64,000 bases of DNA from Butyrivibrio sp. NC3005 (GCF_000424545.1 NZ_KE384206.1:190022-254021); one strand, 5' to 3'. Numbered from the stretch's first letter, positions 43,552 to 53,280 are shown. Numbers and translations are program-made. The notes: generated from the letters alone by a model not told the origin.

Positions 43552-44239
43552 TTGCTCTTACCACCTTCATGAATAAATCTTCCAAATCTGTGCCGCGCTC
43601 TAATCTGCCTTCATATCCTAAGACTCCATTTGAAATAATCCCAATGTAATCAGCCACATGCTCGATTTCTGACAATATGTGACTAGACACAATAACAGTT
43701 ATTCCACTATCTGCAAACTGTCGAATCATATTCCTTAATTCTTCAATTCCAATAGGATCAAGACCGTTTGTTGGCTCATCCAGAATTAAAAGCTTTGGAT
43801 TTCCAAGAAGCGCCATAGCAATTCCAAGCCTCTGTTTCATTCCAAGCGAAAACTGTGAGGCTTTCTTTTTGCCAGCATCAGATAAAGATACAATTTTTAA
43901 AACCTCATCAATTCTATCTTCACCTGTTCCTAACAAAAGTGCTCTTACTTTCAGGTTCTCTCTTGCAGAAAGGTTAGGATAAATCGGCGGATTCTCGATT
44001 AAAGCTCCTATATCTGATAGACAATTCCTAGACCATTTACTATTATCAAATAGTATTTCACCCGATGAAGGCTTGATAATACCTGTTATCATCTTTAAAG
44101 TCGTCGATTTACCTGCTCCATTTGGTCCGAGCAAACCATAAACTGATCCCTTAACTATATTTAGCGATACACCATTAACCGCTTTCTGCTTTTTATATGT
44201 TTTGCATAGATTTCTTGTTTGAAGCATTAATTCTTCCAT
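43544..44239 (-). CDS. ABC transporter ATP-binding protein, lantibiotic immunity type (LanF-like)
   Basis: A 231-residue ABC ATPase from ATG 44239, which follows AAGGAG. It has Walker A GPNGAGKST, the Q-loop ALIENPPIYPNL, signature FSLGMKQRLGIAMAL and Walker B LLILDEPTNGLDP, the BcrA/LanF type. It is the first gene of the five-gene module ATPase-permease-permease-regulator-kinase. No lantibiotic precursor or modification enzyme is nearby, so it is a defence module, not self-immunity of a producer in this window. Confidence 0.93.
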   Translation of the reverse strand: MEELMLQTRNLCKTYKKQKAVNGVSLNIVKGSVYGLLGPNGAGKSTTLKMITGIIKPSSGEILFDNSKWSRNCLSDIGALIENPPIYPNLSARENLKVRALLLGTGEDRIDEVLKIVSLSDAGKKKASQFSLGMKQRLGIAMALLGNPKLLILDEPTNGLDPIGIEELRNMIRQFADSGITVIVSSHILSEIEHVADYIGIISNGVLGYEGRLERGTDLEDLFMKVVRANG

Positions 44240-44438
44240 GTTGTTCTCCTTGATTATGACTTGTTTACTAAAATCTGTATTGCCTTTACTGTCATAAATC
44301 ATAACTGGAAAAAATAAAGAATTAATGAAGATTTGTAAATTTTTTAAAATCAAAGTCTGACATCGAAGATTTTAGGCAAGAAAGATACTTGTAAGCTTTG
44401 ATTATCCCATTACTGATTTCATAAAGACGACCTCCAGT

Positions 44439-45230
44439 TTAACTGGCAAGATCTCGTTTGTTATAGTTCCAAAAAGCAAATGCTGTGCAGCTTACAAGAA
44501 GAACAACCGCAACAATTATTGCTTTTGCGGACGTCGCTACATCTGTAAATATCTCTGAGGCATTACAATATGAATAAGGTCCTAGATACAGATACTTTTT
44601 AACGTCAGGAATAACGCGTCCCATTACATCATAGCAATAGCATAAAAGAGCAATGCCAAGACCAATACCCATTCTGTTCTTACCGGTAAGTGAGGAAACA
44701 CCAAAGCAGATGCCTGCTACCTCTGCGTTCATTAAAAGCTGCATTCCCATGAACCTGAAAAATTCATCCATAGGAATCTCTTCTCCAAGTATCTTAAAGC
44801 CTGTAAGGTAAAACAAGCTGCAGACTACAGTAAATACTATCAGCATAAAAGCTACACAAATACCCTTTGAAACAAGAATCTTACTTCTTGATAAAGGAAA
44901 AGAAAAGAGAAATTCTCCAGTGTGTGCATCCTCTTCCTTAGATATTATGTTGATTGCCACAATTGCTGCAAACATACCGCTTCCAAGACCATGAACTGCG
45001 CCAATCTCTGTGGCAAAATATCCCTTTAAGCTGGCGATACTAAGGGTGCTCATGCCAAAGGCTTCTGAAAAGGCTCCCATATTAGAAAAGGCATCGGCCA
45101 TATCCTTCATCTCGCCCTCCATGGACTGATATAGTAAAATACAAGCAAGTCCCATGGAACCTACAGATAAACTCCAGATTAGAAGACTCTTTATATTAAG
45201 CAAAAGCTCTCTTTTTAATACTGATCTCAT
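44439..45230 (-). CDS. ABC-2 type permease (large ABC partner)
   Basis: A 263-residue membrane protein with six helices of the ABC2_membrane type. It starts MRSVLKRELLLNIKSLLIWSLSVG and contains DAHTGEFLFSFPLSRSKILVSKGICVAF, the conserved cytosolic segment seen in many Lachnospiraceae ABC-2 permeases. It starts two bases after the upstream ATPase stop. Substrate unknown. Confidence 0.88.
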   Translation of the reverse strand: MRSVLKRELLLNIKSLLIWSLSVGSMGLACILLYQSMEGEMKDMADAFSNMGAFSEAFGMSTLSIASLKGYFATEIGAVHGLGSGMFAAIVAINIISKEEDAHTGEFLFSFPLSRSKILVSKGICVAFMLIVFTVVCSLFYLTGFKILGEEIPMDEFFRFMGMQLLMNAEVAGICFGVSSLTGKNRMGIGLGIALLCYCYDVMGRVIPDVKKYLYLGPYSYCNASEIFTDVATSAKAIIVAVVLLVSCTAFAFWNYNKRDLAS

Positions 45231-45232
45231 AA

Positions 45233-45928
45233 TTATTCCTCCTCGTCCTCATAAAAGCTAAGAAAAGTCTCATCATCGATGTGTGGTGTATTTAACATTG
45301 TTAGTCTTCCATCTCTCATAATGGCTGCATTTTTGCAGTATTTATCAACTTCAGATAATACGTGGGTCGACAAAAGACATGTAGCTCCTTCGTTTACGTA
45401 CTCATTTATAAGCTCAAAAAATTTCTTTTGCATAAGTGGGTCCAGGCCACCTGTGGGCTCATCAAAGATAAAGAGCTTTGGCCTATGCTGCATGGCACAT
45501 ACAATGCTGACCTTCTTTCTATTTCCTAGAGATAGCTGTTTAATTCGTTTATGAGTATCGACCTTAAGCCTTTCGCAGAGCTTTTCAGCTTCATAAGAGC
45601 AGTCAAGACATCTTACATCTGCTGCATATTTTATTACATCGCCAACTATCATAGAGTCATAGAACCAGGCTTCTGATGGCATGTAACCTACTTCTCGTAA
45701 TATCTTTTCATGATCTTTTACACTGTCCATTCCAAGGATTCTGATATTACCATTGTTTATTTTTAAAAAGCCAAGCATTGAACGGATGGTTGTGGACTTT
45801 CCTGCTCCGTTTGGTCCAAGGAATCCAAAGATGTCTCCCTTTTTAACAGTTAACGAAACGTCTATTACCCCCCTGCTCTTTCCGTAGTTTTTGGTAAGAT
45901 GATTTATCTCAATTACGTTTTCTTTCAT
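45233..45928 (-). CDS. ABC transporter ATP-binding protein, drug/peptide export type
   Basis: A 231-residue ATPase with Walker A GPNGAGKST near residue 39, Q-loop region VGYMPSEAWFYDSM, signature LSLGNRKKVSIVCAM and Walker B LFIFDEPTGGLDP, followed by LLSTHVLSEV. The asparagine in the signature (LSLGN) is a mild departure. It pairs with the permease downstream. A terminator separates it from the LytTR-DUF3021 pair upstream, which may still regulate it. Confidence 0.92.
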   Translation of the reverse strand: MKENVIEINHLTKNYGKSRGVIDVSLTVKKGDIFGFLGPNGAGKSTTIRSMLGFLKINNGNIRILGMDSVKDHEKILREVGYMPSEAWFYDSMIVGDVIKYAADVRCLDCSYEAEKLCERLKVDTHKRIKQLSLGNRKKVSIVCAMQHRPKLFIFDEPTGGLDPLMQKKFFELINEYVNEGATCLLSTHVLSEVDKYCKNAAIMRDGRLTMLNTPHIDDETFLSFYEDEEE

Positions 45929-46005
45929 AGCGCACCTCTCTTATATTTTGCTTTTACTTTATTTTCGAAATTACTGCCTTAAGACATCTTTATCATATAT
46001 GCAAT

Positions 46006-46032
46006 AAAAAACGGGAACAATATCTGTTCCCG
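46006..46032 (-). terminator. Intrinsic terminator after the DUF3021 gene
   Basis: CGGGAACA pairs with TGTTCCCG around a 5-base loop, and six T residues follow on the minus strand. It lies 28 bp past the DUF3021 stop and 80 bp before the ABC ATPase start. Confidence 0.85.
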
Positions 46033-46059
46033 CAAGATGCACTATTTAACCTCTATCAT

Positions 46060-46521
46060 TCACTTTTTGTGTTTAGTTTGAAAGAGCTTCAAGTCTTCGT
46101 TGAGCCTTTTGTCATCGATATTTCTTTTGCACTTGTATATAAAAAATACGCAAATATACATAATAATAATGTAAGCCGCAAGTAAAGCTGTCACAAAAAT
46201 GCTCTTGGAAAACCAGCCAAAAACGTAAGAAACACCGCAGTATAATGCGGTGCAAACAAGCATTCCCACAAGTTCTTTCCCACCGAGGCTGTCAGCCTCA
46301 TCGAAGTTCCAAAGAAGGTACACCTGAATATAGCCGATGATATAGCAGGTAAAAATAAGCTCTGTCATGTGAAGAATGCTGGCGTCGTATACACCGCCTA
46401 TAACTCTGTATACACAGTAAAAAAACAAAATTGCAAAAAAATACAGGCAGGCCTTAAATTCTATACCGATTTCCTTGGTAAGATAAAGCTCCCAGATCGA
46501 AACTCCTTTTTTATCCTTCAT
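46060..46521 (-). CDS. DUF3021 family membrane protein
   Basis: A 153-residue membrane protein with four helices of the DUF3021 family. Members are nearly always encoded next to a LytTR-domain regulator, as here, where it starts directly after that gene. The pattern KEIGIEFKACLYFFAILFFYCVYRVIGG, then a YIQVYLLWNFDEAD loop, fits. It probably holds the regulator at the membrane or inhibits it, like LytTR regulatory-system partners; that is inference from other members. Confidence 0.88.
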   Translation of the reverse strand: MKDKKGVSIWELYLTKEIGIEFKACLYFFAILFFYCVYRVIGGVYDASILHMTELIFTCYIIGYIQVYLLWNFDEADSLGGKELVGMLVCTALYCGVSYVFGWFSKSIFVTALLAAYIIIMYICVFFIYKCKRNIDDKRLNEDLKLFQTKHKK

Positions 46522-46971
46522 TTACCTGCCTCCTTTAAGTAGTCTTCTAAACTCAACGGCGTACCGCCTTGAAATAATTATGTGCTCATCGCTTTCCATG
46601 GTGGCATCAATCCTGTTAGACGACAGGCTTTTAAGAGCCTTAACACGGTTAACATTAATAATCATGGATTTACTGCATCTAAAAAAGCTCTCATCTCCAA
46701 TATCTGTGATAAAAGAGCTAAGACTCCCCTCGATTCTTACAGCTTTATCTCTTGTGTAGGCAAAGAGCTTATCGTCTACAGATTCAAGGTATAGTATGTC
46801 GTGAATACCTATGCTGACTTCACCCTGTTCTGTTTTGCCCCATAGCTTGTCTTGAGTTCTTTCAAGGATACCGATTATTCTTTTTATCTCAGGGGTAAGA
46901 GCCTTGTAGCGCAGAGTTACACTGTCCTCACCTTCTGTAATTCGTTGTATATCTACTCTCATAAACTCCAT
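46522..46971 (-). CDS. LytTR DNA-binding domain regulator
   Basis: A 149-residue regulator without a receiver domain. An N-terminal segment of about 50 residues is followed by the LytTR fold: GIHDILYLESVDDKLFAYT, FFRCSKSMIINVNRVKAL and IIISRRYAVEFRRLL. It belongs to the LytTR-DUF3021 pairs that sense membrane or growth signals. The ABC exporter genes downstream are plausible targets. Confidence 0.9.
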   Translation of the reverse strand: MEFMRVDIQRITEGEDSVTLRYKALTPEIKRIIGILERTQDKLWGKTEQGEVSIGIHDILYLESVDDKLFAYTRDKAVRIEGSLSSFITDIGDESFFRCSKSMIINVNRVKALKSLSSNRIDATMESDEHIIISRRYAVEFRRLLKGGR

Positions 46972-47096
46972 TATATCATGGAATTGCCTGCTTGCCTTGT
47001 AATTCGTTATTTAAGTTCTTTTAACAACTCTTGGGTTTTTCTAATGCTTGTCTAAGATTTTCAGTTTCTACTCAAGATATCTCGTGCTGCTTTTTC

Positions 47097-48782
47097 TTAT
47101 TGTTTTTTAACAAGCGCTGTCTTTCCACTAAACGCAAAGCCATAGCAATGTATCTTATCTAAAGGAAGTCCTAAAGATAAAAGTACCTCTCTATACTTTC
47201 TGTCTTCAATCTGTTTTAGCGCAGAGTTTGCAGCATCTTCGAGAGTTTTCTCTTGATCCATTATATCTAACACTTTAAATTCAATGATAATGCCATCATC
47301 CTTGTTTATATCTTTTGGCTGTAACATGACATCATATCTTCCAAATCCGCTTTCTCTATTAAAAGTTAGTAGATATCTATCTCCAAGATCCACCATAAGT
47401 CCCAAAACCAAACGATGATAAAACCTCTCAGGTTCTGCGTCAGAAGCAGTTACTCCACCATCAAAATAACTACATGTCTTTAGCAAAAACTTATTCAAAA
47501 ATTTATTCATTCCAGAAACTTCGCCAGCAAGTAAAGATTTGACAAACTCATTGTATAATGAACTTCCAGTTCCTCTAAACCAGCTCATTACCATCATTTT
47601 AAAAATCTTTGTAATTTCATAATTAGTCAATTTGAGCTCATATAAATCTCCTGTTTCTGATTCAGTTCTACTAACTATTTTCAAATAACCTGTTGCCTGC
47701 ATAAGGCTCCAAACTGCAATCTCATTATCCTGCATTTCTCCATATACAAGCTGCTCGTCTATTGGTTTAGTAATACTGCCGCCATTTAGAAGAATCTCAA
47801 AATTTTCTTTTATCGATGCATCTCCTGCTCTAACCAGCTTCGAAATCAATGAATTAGAGCTAGTATTAGCCCAATAAGGTTCATATTTTCCTTCTTGAAG
47901 GAAAGACAAAATAGACCATGGATTATAAATTTCATCTTTGCTTCCAAATTTAAAGCCGTCATACCATTTTTTTACTTTTTCTTTTTCTTTTGAATAACCA
48001 TAACTATCCAAGGCAAAGAAAACTTCTTCTTTAGTAAAACCAAAACAATCTGCATACTTATCAGATGAAACACTAATTATTTTCAAATTGTTCATATCAG
48101 AAAAAAGAGATTCTCTACTGATACGTGTTATCCCAGTTAGAAGACCCTTTAACAGATTTGGATTAGACTTAAGTGAAGTTCCGAACATATTCCTCATGAA
48201 ATCCACTAGTTTATTCCAATATCCATTCACATATGCTTCCTGCATTGGCGTATCATATTCATCTATCAGAATAATGGTTTTTTTGCCATAGTAATCACTA
48301 AGCCACTTACAAAAATACCCTAAGCAATTTGAAGCAATATCTGGCTTCATATCAATCGAAACTTTATCATAAAAATCCAAATCAGCCTGAGTAAGACTAC
48401 TCTTTATATTCTCAAATCGAGATAAAATTTTGTTAAAAATAATATTAAACTGCTTAAGTGCACTATCATAATTATCAGCTTTAATACTGGCAAACGAAAC
48501 AAAAAGAACCGGCCACTTACCACATTCTGCCATCATTAAAGAATCGTCACATATCTCTAAGTGTTCGAATAATCTTTCATTATTATCCTGTTCTATCGAA
48601 AAAAACTTTTCAACTGTACTAAGCATTAAAGTTTTGCCAAAACGACGCGGTCTTGTAATAAGCGTCACATCATCTTTACTATTCCACCACTTAGAAATAA
48701 AACGCGTTTTATCTATATAAAAAGCCTTTTCTTCAATAACCTTTTCAAAATCCTGTATGCCAAGACCTACTGTTTTCTCCAT
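47097..48782 (-). CDS. AAA-ATPase-like / PD-(D/E)XK nuclease domain protein
   Basis: A 561-residue protein of the AAA-ATPase_like plus DUF1703 (PDDEXK_9) architecture. The N-terminus has GIQDFEKVIEEKAFYIDKTRFISKWW and the P-loop-like RPRRFGKTLMLS near residue 45, with a Walker B IILIDEYDTPM near 170. The C-terminus has the nuclease-like motif GRYDVMLQPKDINKDDGIIIEFKVLD near residues 480-510, in which D, E and K are the PD-(D/E)XK residues. Such genes occur in many copies in gut anaerobes; their role is not established. Mobile or defence-related functions are often proposed. It stands alone, at the border of the glycan locus. Confidence 0.88.
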   Translation of the reverse strand: MEKTVGLGIQDFEKVIEEKAFYIDKTRFISKWWNSKDDVTLITRPRRFGKTLMLSTVEKFFSIEQDNNERLFEHLEICDDSLMMAECGKWPVLFVSFASIKADNYDSALKQFNIIFNKILSRFENIKSSLTQADLDFYDKVSIDMKPDIASNCLGYFCKWLSDYYGKKTIILIDEYDTPMQEAYVNGYWNKLVDFMRNMFGTSLKSNPNLLKGLLTGITRISRESLFSDMNNLKIISVSSDKYADCFGFTKEEVFFALDSYGYSKEKEKVKKWYDGFKFGSKDEIYNPWSILSFLQEGKYEPYWANTSSNSLISKLVRAGDASIKENFEILLNGGSITKPIDEQLVYGEMQDNEIAVWSLMQATGYLKIVSRTESETGDLYELKLTNYEITKIFKMMVMSWFRGTGSSLYNEFVKSLLAGEVSGMNKFLNKFLLKTCSYFDGGVTASDAEPERFYHRLVLGLMVDLGDRYLLTFNRESGFGRYDVMLQPKDINKDDGIIIEFKVLDIMDQEKTLEDAANSALKQIEDRKYREVLLSLGLPLDKIHCYGFAFSGKTALVKKQ

Positions 48783-48941
48783 TTATTTCCTCCAAAGACT
48801 AACCTGTATAGCTAAATTCGGAAAAACTCTGCATCCTCTATAATAATACAAGTATACTAAAACAGTAACAATATAAAAATGGTTTGGCAAGTGGATTCAC
48901 AAGACTTTGATTGTTAAATAAAACAGATATGACCATAAAAT

Positions 48942-50975
48942 TTATGATAATACATCCTTAATATCCGTCATTCTGCCAAAGAATGGATCCTCAACCTTGA
49001 GAGACAAAAAGTCTTCATCAGTAATTAGTACCTCATTGACTAGTTTTAAAATTTTTTCATCAAGCTTTTTGTTTTCACATCTTAAAGCTTCTGGAACAAG
49101 CTTTAAATATTTGTCAAAAAAAGTGTTGATTCCTTCTTGTGCTTTAATAATTACGCTAATATCACTCTTACTTCTGGTTTCACTTGCAAAAACAAAATTT
49201 CCTTCATCATCAAATTCCTGCATCTGGGAATATGGAGATGTTAGAATGGTTTCTAAAATGTAATAATTTTCAAATATTGCACTGGTGTTTTTTTCCTCAT
49301 CTGTATAAAAAGGTTCAATATCAAGTTTCTTATCCTCCATAAATTCAGGTTCCAATTGAAGGAAATAAAAGCCTTTAACATGTTGATTAAACAACTTTTG
49401 TAAATACAGTTGGCTAGTTCCCTTAGCCACAAAATCGAACATGGCAATAGGACTACTACTTAATTCAAGTTCATTAATATATCTACGATACCTTTCTCTT
49501 TGAAAAGCCGACTTACTGATAATCTCATTTATCCTTTCACTCTCCCCGACATTATTAGCTTTAATTCCAAAACGAGTTTCTAATGCCTTTTCTTTAGTTC
49601 CGAAATATTTCATGGTATCTACATATTCTATGTCACTTTCTTTCTCCATACCTGCCCGTATTGCCGCAGTTCTAGATGCCATAAAATAAACAGATTTAAC
49701 ATTCATTGCCAGTTTTCTAAATAATCTTCCTGGAAGATATCCATCTCTTGCACAAAAAAGAATCTGATTGTACCCTTCATGCTCTAAACATCTATTCATC
49801 CAAAGCACAAAATCAGTTATCATAGGAGCACAAAACAAATAACCTATTTGAAACGAACTTTCTACACAAAGTTTGCTTTCTGATGATTCAAAACAAAAAG
49901 CGTTGTTAAAAAGCTCTGATACAAATAATCCAACTTTTATTCTATCCGACATTGTCTTTATATCATCTTGTATTCCCAATTCTCCAAGATAATAGAACAA
50001 ATCAGCACCATTATATATTCTAAACGTATCAATTCCAAACTTAATTGCAGAATTGGTATCTGCAAATTCATCATCACCTATATGTAAAATACTATTATCA
50101 GGGTACTTGTTTTTTAATATTCTAAAAAGATTTTGAGTCTTTGATGTTCCATACTCGCAGGAAACAAAGATATTATCACAAACACTAAGTCCATTCTCAT
50201 TTAACAATGTTTTAATCTGTTCTAATGAGTAATAACTGTCCGTAGTAATAACAACCTTTTTTCCACTATTTATTAATGAATTGTACAGCGAAGAAATATC
50301 TTTTCTTATGCGTAGCGTACTAAAATCAAGTTTTCTTTCAATTTCTGCAAATTCTCTTGCCGAAAGAAAATTACCACCCGTTTTTACCAGCATAAAACTA
50401 TATATTTCTTCTAAAGTTGGAGCATATTGTTTTGACAATTCCTTTTCTGAATAAAGACGATATTTAGAAAACTCAGGGAAAAAAATCCCTTGTTCTTTAA
50501 GAAAGTACTTCATCAAATCAAAAATATCAGTATATGAAAAAACGCACCTTGTAACTAATGTATCAAATAAATCAAAACTTATTATATCTGCCTTTTCGAT
50601 TTTTTCTAATAAAGTTTGCTTTCCTTCAACCTTCAAATTTGAAAAATCAAAAGAAGCTTTTCTTTCTTCTAGAAGATTATTACCTCGAACATCATATAAT
50701 AAAATACTATTTTGTATACAAAATTCTGATATTCTCTTGGTAATGGCCTTACATGATCCAGGGCGAGCCACGACGATAATAAGAGATACATTATAACCTA
50801 TTATTTCATCTAACGATAGAATAGGATAACCATACATTTCACCGCTTGTTCTAAATCCATCAAGAAGACAAATGATATTCAAGTCCTTTCCATCATTTGA
50901 AAGAAATCTTTGAGTTTCAGTTCCAAGACCATATATAGCAATTTTTCTATCACCAAACTCCTTAAACTGACTCAT
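48942..50975 (-). CDS. HAD-superfamily protein with N-terminal Rossmann-like module (COG5610-like)
   Basis: A 677-residue cytoplasmic protein. Residues 1-110 form a small Rossmann-like module (KIAIYGLGTETQRFL, then an ICLLDG strand end). A HAD domain follows (SFDLFDTLVTR near residue 135, TTDSYYS near 245, HIGDDEFADTN near 295), then a C-terminal part of about 330 residues with FCARDGYLPGRLF that is common to HAD proteins of polysaccharide loci. I prefer ATG 50975 over 50981 for its spacing to AAGGTGG. The role is probably phosphoryl transfer in surface glycan assembly. It is the last gene of the locus in the direction of transcription. Confidence 0.82.
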   Translation of the reverse strand: MSQFKEFGDRKIAIYGLGTETQRFLSNDGKDLNIICLLDGFRTSGEMYGYPILSLDEIIGYNVSLIIVVARPGSCKAITKRISEFCIQNSILLYDVRGNNLLEERKASFDFSNLKVEGKQTLLEKIEKADIISFDLFDTLVTRCVFSYTDIFDLMKYFLKEQGIFFPEFSKYRLYSEKELSKQYAPTLEEIYSFMLVKTGGNFLSAREFAEIERKLDFSTLRIRKDISSLYNSLINSGKKVVITTDSYYSLEQIKTLLNENGLSVCDNIFVSCEYGTSKTQNLFRILKNKYPDNSILHIGDDEFADTNSAIKFGIDTFRIYNGADLFYYLGELGIQDDIKTMSDRIKVGLFVSELFNNAFCFESSESKLCVESSFQIGYLFCAPMITDFVLWMNRCLEHEGYNQILFCARDGYLPGRLFRKLAMNVKSVYFMASRTAAIRAGMEKESDIEYVDTMKYFGTKEKALETRFGIKANNVGESERINEIISKSAFQRERYRRYINELELSSSPIAMFDFVAKGTSQLYLQKLFNQHVKGFYFLQLEPEFMEDKKLDIEPFYTDEEKNTSAIFENYYILETILTSPYSQMQEFDDEGNFVFASETRSKSDISVIIKAQEGINTFFDKYLKLVPEALRCENKKLDEKILKLVNEVLITDEDFLSLKVEDPFFGRMTDIKDVLS

Positions 50976-51001
50976 TATCATCCACCTTCTGACTTATCTT
51001 A

Positions 51002-51679
51002 CTAATAATGTGAATGCATATTCCATGAAAACTCTGGATTTGTATAAACATTATAACCTTTCCCAAGCTGCGCGATATCATCTTTGGTCAGTCCCATTTT
51101 CCATAGAACATACATAAGTGACTGTTGGTCTCTCTTTACTCCTAACATGTACTCAGTATACCAATTTGAAAAAATATTTTTGGCATCATCATTATGAAGA
51201 TCAGTTATAATAACTGTGCACTCAAATAAACCATATTCTCTAGGCAATCCTTCTTTTATATATCTGTCAATCTCTTTTTGAGACTTTTTTAAATCTATAA
51301 CGCCTAACCACGAAAGAAAAATGCTCTCAGTATAAACACAATTACTACATCTATGATGATGCATTGCTATTCCATTTTTACCAAGAATAGAAACATTATG
51401 CGAAACCGGAGCAACTATTTGCACTGAACCATCATAATAAATTGAATAATCATATTCTGCAAAAATAGAAAATGGATGAAATTTGCAAAAACGATTTTTG
51501 TCTTTTGCTGTCATATTTATGTCAGGAACAACTGTGTTAACGTCTATCCATTTAGTATTTTTTCCATAGTCTTGTTCCTCATCAGATATAATAAAATAAT
51601 CACAGTTATCTTCAATAACAAGAGGTTCTCTGTACTTATCATATGCTCCTACAATACAAGTATATACTGCAATTTTCAC
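51002..51679 (-). CDS. DUF616 (TOD1/MUCI70-type) glycosyltransferase
   Basis: A 225-residue glycosyltransferase-like protein of the DUF616 family. It starts KIAVYTCIVGAYDKYREPLV, the family's opening strand, continues with DYFIISDEEQDYG and contains a DGSVQIVAP segment in place of a DXD motif, and MHHHRCSNCVYTESIF. It probably moves a sugar in the surface-polymer pathway; donor unknown. It follows a stand-alone Rossmann-like protein by 4 bp. Confidence 0.85.
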   Translation of the reverse strand: MKIAVYTCIVGAYDKYREPLVIEDNCDYFIISDEEQDYGKNTKWIDVNTVVPDINMTAKDKNRFCKFHPFSIFAEYDYSIYYDGSVQIVAPVSHNVSILGKNGIAMHHHRCSNCVYTESIFLSWLGVIDLKKSQKEIDRYIKEGLPREYGLFECTVIITDLHNDDAKNIFSNWYTEYMLGVKRDQQSLMYVLWKMGLTKDDIAQLGKGYNVYTNPEFSWNMHSHY

Positions 51680-51683
51680 ATTT

Positions 51684-52094
51684 TTATCCTTTCCAAACAG
51701 GAAGTTTTTGATAATCGCTTAGCATCTTGGCACCATAATAATATTCAAATACCATTTCCAATTTAGTGAGTTTTCGAAGTGTACATACATGTAGTTTGCT
51801 GTTTTGACTCAACTTCTCTTCGATCTGAGAATCATATGGATTATCCACTAGTACAAAGACTAATATATCCTTGCTGGATTCTAATAAATCTTTCAAAAAA
51901 ATCCCTTTCATTCCTTCAATTGTCGTGTTATTCACTTTGTCATCATTACCATCTGAAAATAGATTTGCATGTAGGTTAAAAATACCAGGAACCTCTTCAT
52001 AAAGCTTCATTCCCAAGTTCCCTAGCCCATATACACATACTTGCCATTTTTCTTCGATGGCTTTGTCAATTTGTTTTTGAATATTATTCTTCAT
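51684..52094 (-). CDS. Stand-alone Rossmann-like module protein
   Basis: A 136-residue protein that consists almost only of the small Rossmann-like module shared by several proteins of this locus: a glycine-rich loop (WQVCVYGLGNLGMKLYE) near residue 20, an Asp-ended strand (LFSDGNDD) and a hydrophobic strand (KDILVFVLVDNPYD). I know no specific function for it. It may bind a nucleotide or dock onto partner enzymes. It is 4 bp upstream of the DUF616 glycosyltransferase gene. Confidence 0.75.
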   Translation of the reverse strand: MKNNIQKQIDKAIEEKWQVCVYGLGNLGMKLYEEVPGIFNLHANLFSDGNDDKVNNTTIEGMKGIFLKDLLESSKDILVFVLVDNPYDSQIEEKLSQNSKLHVCTLRKLTKLEMVFEYYYGAKMLSDYQKLPVWKG

Positions 52095-52171
52095 TTTCTA
52101 TAATCCCAAAAATATAAACATTCAAAATTGTAAACTACCGATACATGTTCGTATTTATTCATAAGTTCATT

Positions 52172-53089
52172 TTATCCATTACGTATAATATTGGTGTATT
52201 TATTCCAATATTCATTATTTATTTTCCTGGCAAGTCTAAATCTATCATTCCTTATTATATCTTTGTGTTGTGTAACACCACTATATAGAAGTAATATTCT
52301 CCTAGGCATTCTTTCATAACTCTCCTCAATATTCATAATTACTCTTTGAAAAACTTCTCCTTTGAACGGATTATACATATTAAAAATTGTATATGTATCA
52401 AGTTCAGTAGTTAATTTACTTGCATCATCATTAAATAATTCATAATGATTAATGTTGCACTTTTTCAAATTTGAAATTCCTATTTCATACAACTCTGAAT
52501 CATATTCTACTCCACCTATTCTATTTACTCCATTTGACGCAAATAAAATTAAAGCTCCTCCCTTTCCAAAACCAAAGTCAAAAAAATTTTCACCATCAAG
52601 GTAAAGATTATCAATTACATCTAAGAGAGCATAGTCACATCCATATGAATAAAAAAGATTATCATTCTTTGAGTTGTAAACTGGTTCACATATATCTGTT
52701 CCATAATAAAAATCCAACCAATCATAGTACGAAATTTTTTTGCAATATGTTGTCCCAAGCCATTCTCTAATCCATATATATGAAAAATTCCTTTTAAAGC
52801 CATGGTTTTCAAGCATTTGAGATACTTCTAATTCTTCTTCAAAATCACATATAACAAAATAATCAAACTCAGATAACTCATCAAGTATAAAAGACTGATA
52901 CACATGCATTTGAGTAGGAATATCAGCTTTATTATCAATAATGACATCTATTATTCTATTTTTCCGTCTAAAATAATGCGTAAGAAATTTACCACTGCTA
53001 CCATATCCCCACAACACTATTCTTTTACCATTAGATAATTTTAATGCATTGTCAATTCTTCTATCAAATTCCAACCACAGTTTATCCAC
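52172..53089 (-). CDS. Rossmann-like module fused to a SAM-dependent methyltransferase-like domain
   Basis: A 305-residue protein starting at GTG 53089. Residues 20-110 are the shared small module (KRIVLWGYGSSGKFL, then VIIDNKAD). Residues 150-305 look like a class I methyltransferase fold: NFFDFGFGKGGALILFASNG is the SAM loop region, GVEYDSELYEIG its acidic strand and YTIFNMYNPFKG the motif near the active site. The target is unknown; O-methylation of a glycan is plausible. A decayed transposase lies just upstream. Confidence 0.78.
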   Translation of the reverse strand: MDKLWLEFDRRIDNALKLSNGKRIVLWGYGSSGKFLTHYFRRKNRIIDVIIDNKADIPTQMHVYQSFILDELSEFDYFVICDFEEELEVSQMLENHGFKRNFSYIWIREWLGTTYCKKISYYDWLDFYYGTDICEPVYNSKNDNLFYSYGCDYALLDVIDNLYLDGENFFDFGFGKGGALILFASNGVNRIGGVEYDSELYEIGISNLKKCNINHYELFNDDASKLTTELDTYTIFNMYNPFKGEVFQRVIMNIEESYERMPRRILLLYSGVTQHKDIIRNDRFRLARKINNEYWNKYTNIIRNG

Positions 53090-53092
53090 TAT

Positions 53093-53280
53093 TCATCTCT
53101 CTCTATTCTTTTTTGTAGATGTTTTACAAAAGCCCCAGTAAATTAGGCATTTGTTAAAACAATTACTAGTTTCACAGCCTATCATTGCTTTGGTCTTATT
53201 CTTTTCTGTCTTTATATTATCAGCCCACTGATTAAATGTGTTGAATTACAGAAATGCTCCATAATGCAATCCCACATTCT
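53093..53280 (-). pseudogene. Remnant of an IS110/IS1111-type transposase
   Basis: On the minus strand, 53245-53093 translates to FNTFNQWADNIKTEKNKTKA followed by MIGCETSNCFNKCLIYWG. This follows the N-terminal pattern of clostridial IS110-family transposases (F...W...IK.E.NKTK.IIGMEPTGHYW.NL) with the active-site region mutated. Upstream bases to about 53280 continue the similarity (GIALWSIS) in another frame. The stop falls just before the methyltransferase start. The gap 53090-53348 holds nothing else that I recognise. Confidence 0.5.

Noticed and set aside
44240-44438. Six-codon ORF (MKSVMG) as a leader peptide ahead of the LanF-like gene
   Set aside because: It has a ribosome site but no codon bias, conserved motif or terminator arrangement to support a role.
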